Source of the DNA: Acanthosepion esculentum
Lineage: Eukaryota > Mollusca > Cephalopoda > Sepiida > Sepiidae
DNA length: 64,000 nt
Reading direction: 5' to 3'
NCBI GenBank assembly: GCA_964036315.1
Contig: OZ038498.1
Location: 10,029,861 to 10,093,860 of the forward strand
Positions 63,750 through 64,000 of the stretch are shown here, one piece after another. Made by a program: the position numbers and the translations under genes. The notes under the pieces are model-generated. The model had not been told where the DNA came from. It made no database searches and saw nothing but the letters and a program-made list of their open reading frames with translations. Within the stretch, counting starts at the first letter, position 1, and every line of letters starts with the position of its first letter.

Positions 63750-64000
63750 TACATTAATTACATTATTCGAATTGTCATCCTAATTTTCGTTGCCATATTC
63801 ACAACGTTTCGTCCGTTTTACGCTCTGGGATAGATTGTTTTAGTTCCACGTGCCTTGCCTCTTCCGGATGTCTCAGTTATTTCCGTTTAACTCAACTCTC
63901 CAAGTTTTTTGGTTCATCACTGCTGTGGCCTAGTATTGAACTCACAACTCTTTGGGTCTAGTCACTGCATCTAACCAACTTCTTTATCCACTGGGCCGTT
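63750..64000 (-). repeat. SINE family A, cut by the window end
   Basis: As the reverse strand: GAATAATGTAATTAATG (tail), AACGTTGTGAATATGGCAAC, AGAGCGTAAAACGG, AATCTATCCC, GGCACGTGGAACTAAAAC, GAGTTCAATACTAGG and GATAAAGAAGTTGGTTAGAT. Diverged; the CCTGAAGAAGG block is deleted. Confidence 0.75.

Overview
This 64-kb window reads as a gene-poor, A/T-rich piece of an animal genome built almost wholly from transposable-element debris and tandem repeats. The mix of long (TA)n tracts, tRNA-derived SINEs, jockey-, Tx1- and RTE-like LINEs, Penelope-like GIY-YIG remnants, Ty3/gypsy elements and Tc1/mariner/IS630, pogo and piggyBac-like DNA transposons fits a mollusc, most likely a cephalopod. That is inference from repeat style; no taxon-diagnostic gene is present. 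I found no convincing host protein-coding exon, rRNA or functional tRNA gene.

Layout. 0-8 kb: decayed pogo-type transposase (minus), SINE pieces, a minus-strand gypsy RNase H relic, about 4 kb of unassigned DNA, a gypsy protease-RT relic and a Tc1-type helix-turn-helix relic. 9.2-14.35 kb: a complete Ty3/gypsy element with 99%-identical LTRs and a 5-bp target duplication, Mag-like by primer site and zinc knuckles, but with broken gag and pol. 15.9-19.3 kb: a decayed Tx1/L1-like LINE. 19.3-27 kb: (TA)n tracts with foldback sequences, including a perfect 191-bp inverted repeat, an RTE-like LINE tail, a jockey LINE tail and a Penelope-like fragment. 27.5-31.3 kb: SINE composite and an interrupted minus-strand LINE. 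33-39 kb: minisatellites (30-bp and 48-bp units), foldbacks, a tRNA-like SINE and a small IS630-like element. 40.3-43.9 kb: SINE composite, mariner tail, and a 2.7-kb jockey-like LINE with poly(A) whose RT active-site aspartates are deleted. 44.7-46.5 kb: a 43-bp minisatellite enclosed by piggyBac-like termini and TTAA. 47.5-49.7 kb: repeated LTR-like starts, a GA-rich tract, a Penelope-like remnant. 52.3-56 kb: 59-bp array, SINE, gypsy RT/integrase relic, second copy of an unclassified ~590-bp repeat. 57-59.7 kb: a tRNA-like SINE carrying what looks like a complete type I hammerhead ribozyme, a Tc1-like relic, and an IS630/mariner-like transposon with long terminal inverted repeats. 59.8-61.1 kb: head-to-head SINEs growing into a 107-bp array. 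63.1-64 kb: Tc1-type terminus and a SINE cut by the window edge.

Functionally, autonomous families (gypsy, jockey, RTE, Tx1, Penelope, Tc1/IS630, pogo) are all inactivated here by stops, frameshifts or deletions. Non-autonomous ones (SINEs, foldbacks, the piggyBac-like minisatellite element) are better preserved, and tandem arrays repeatedly start at transposon ends. The most notable single observation is the hammerhead fold at about 57.04-57.11 kb.
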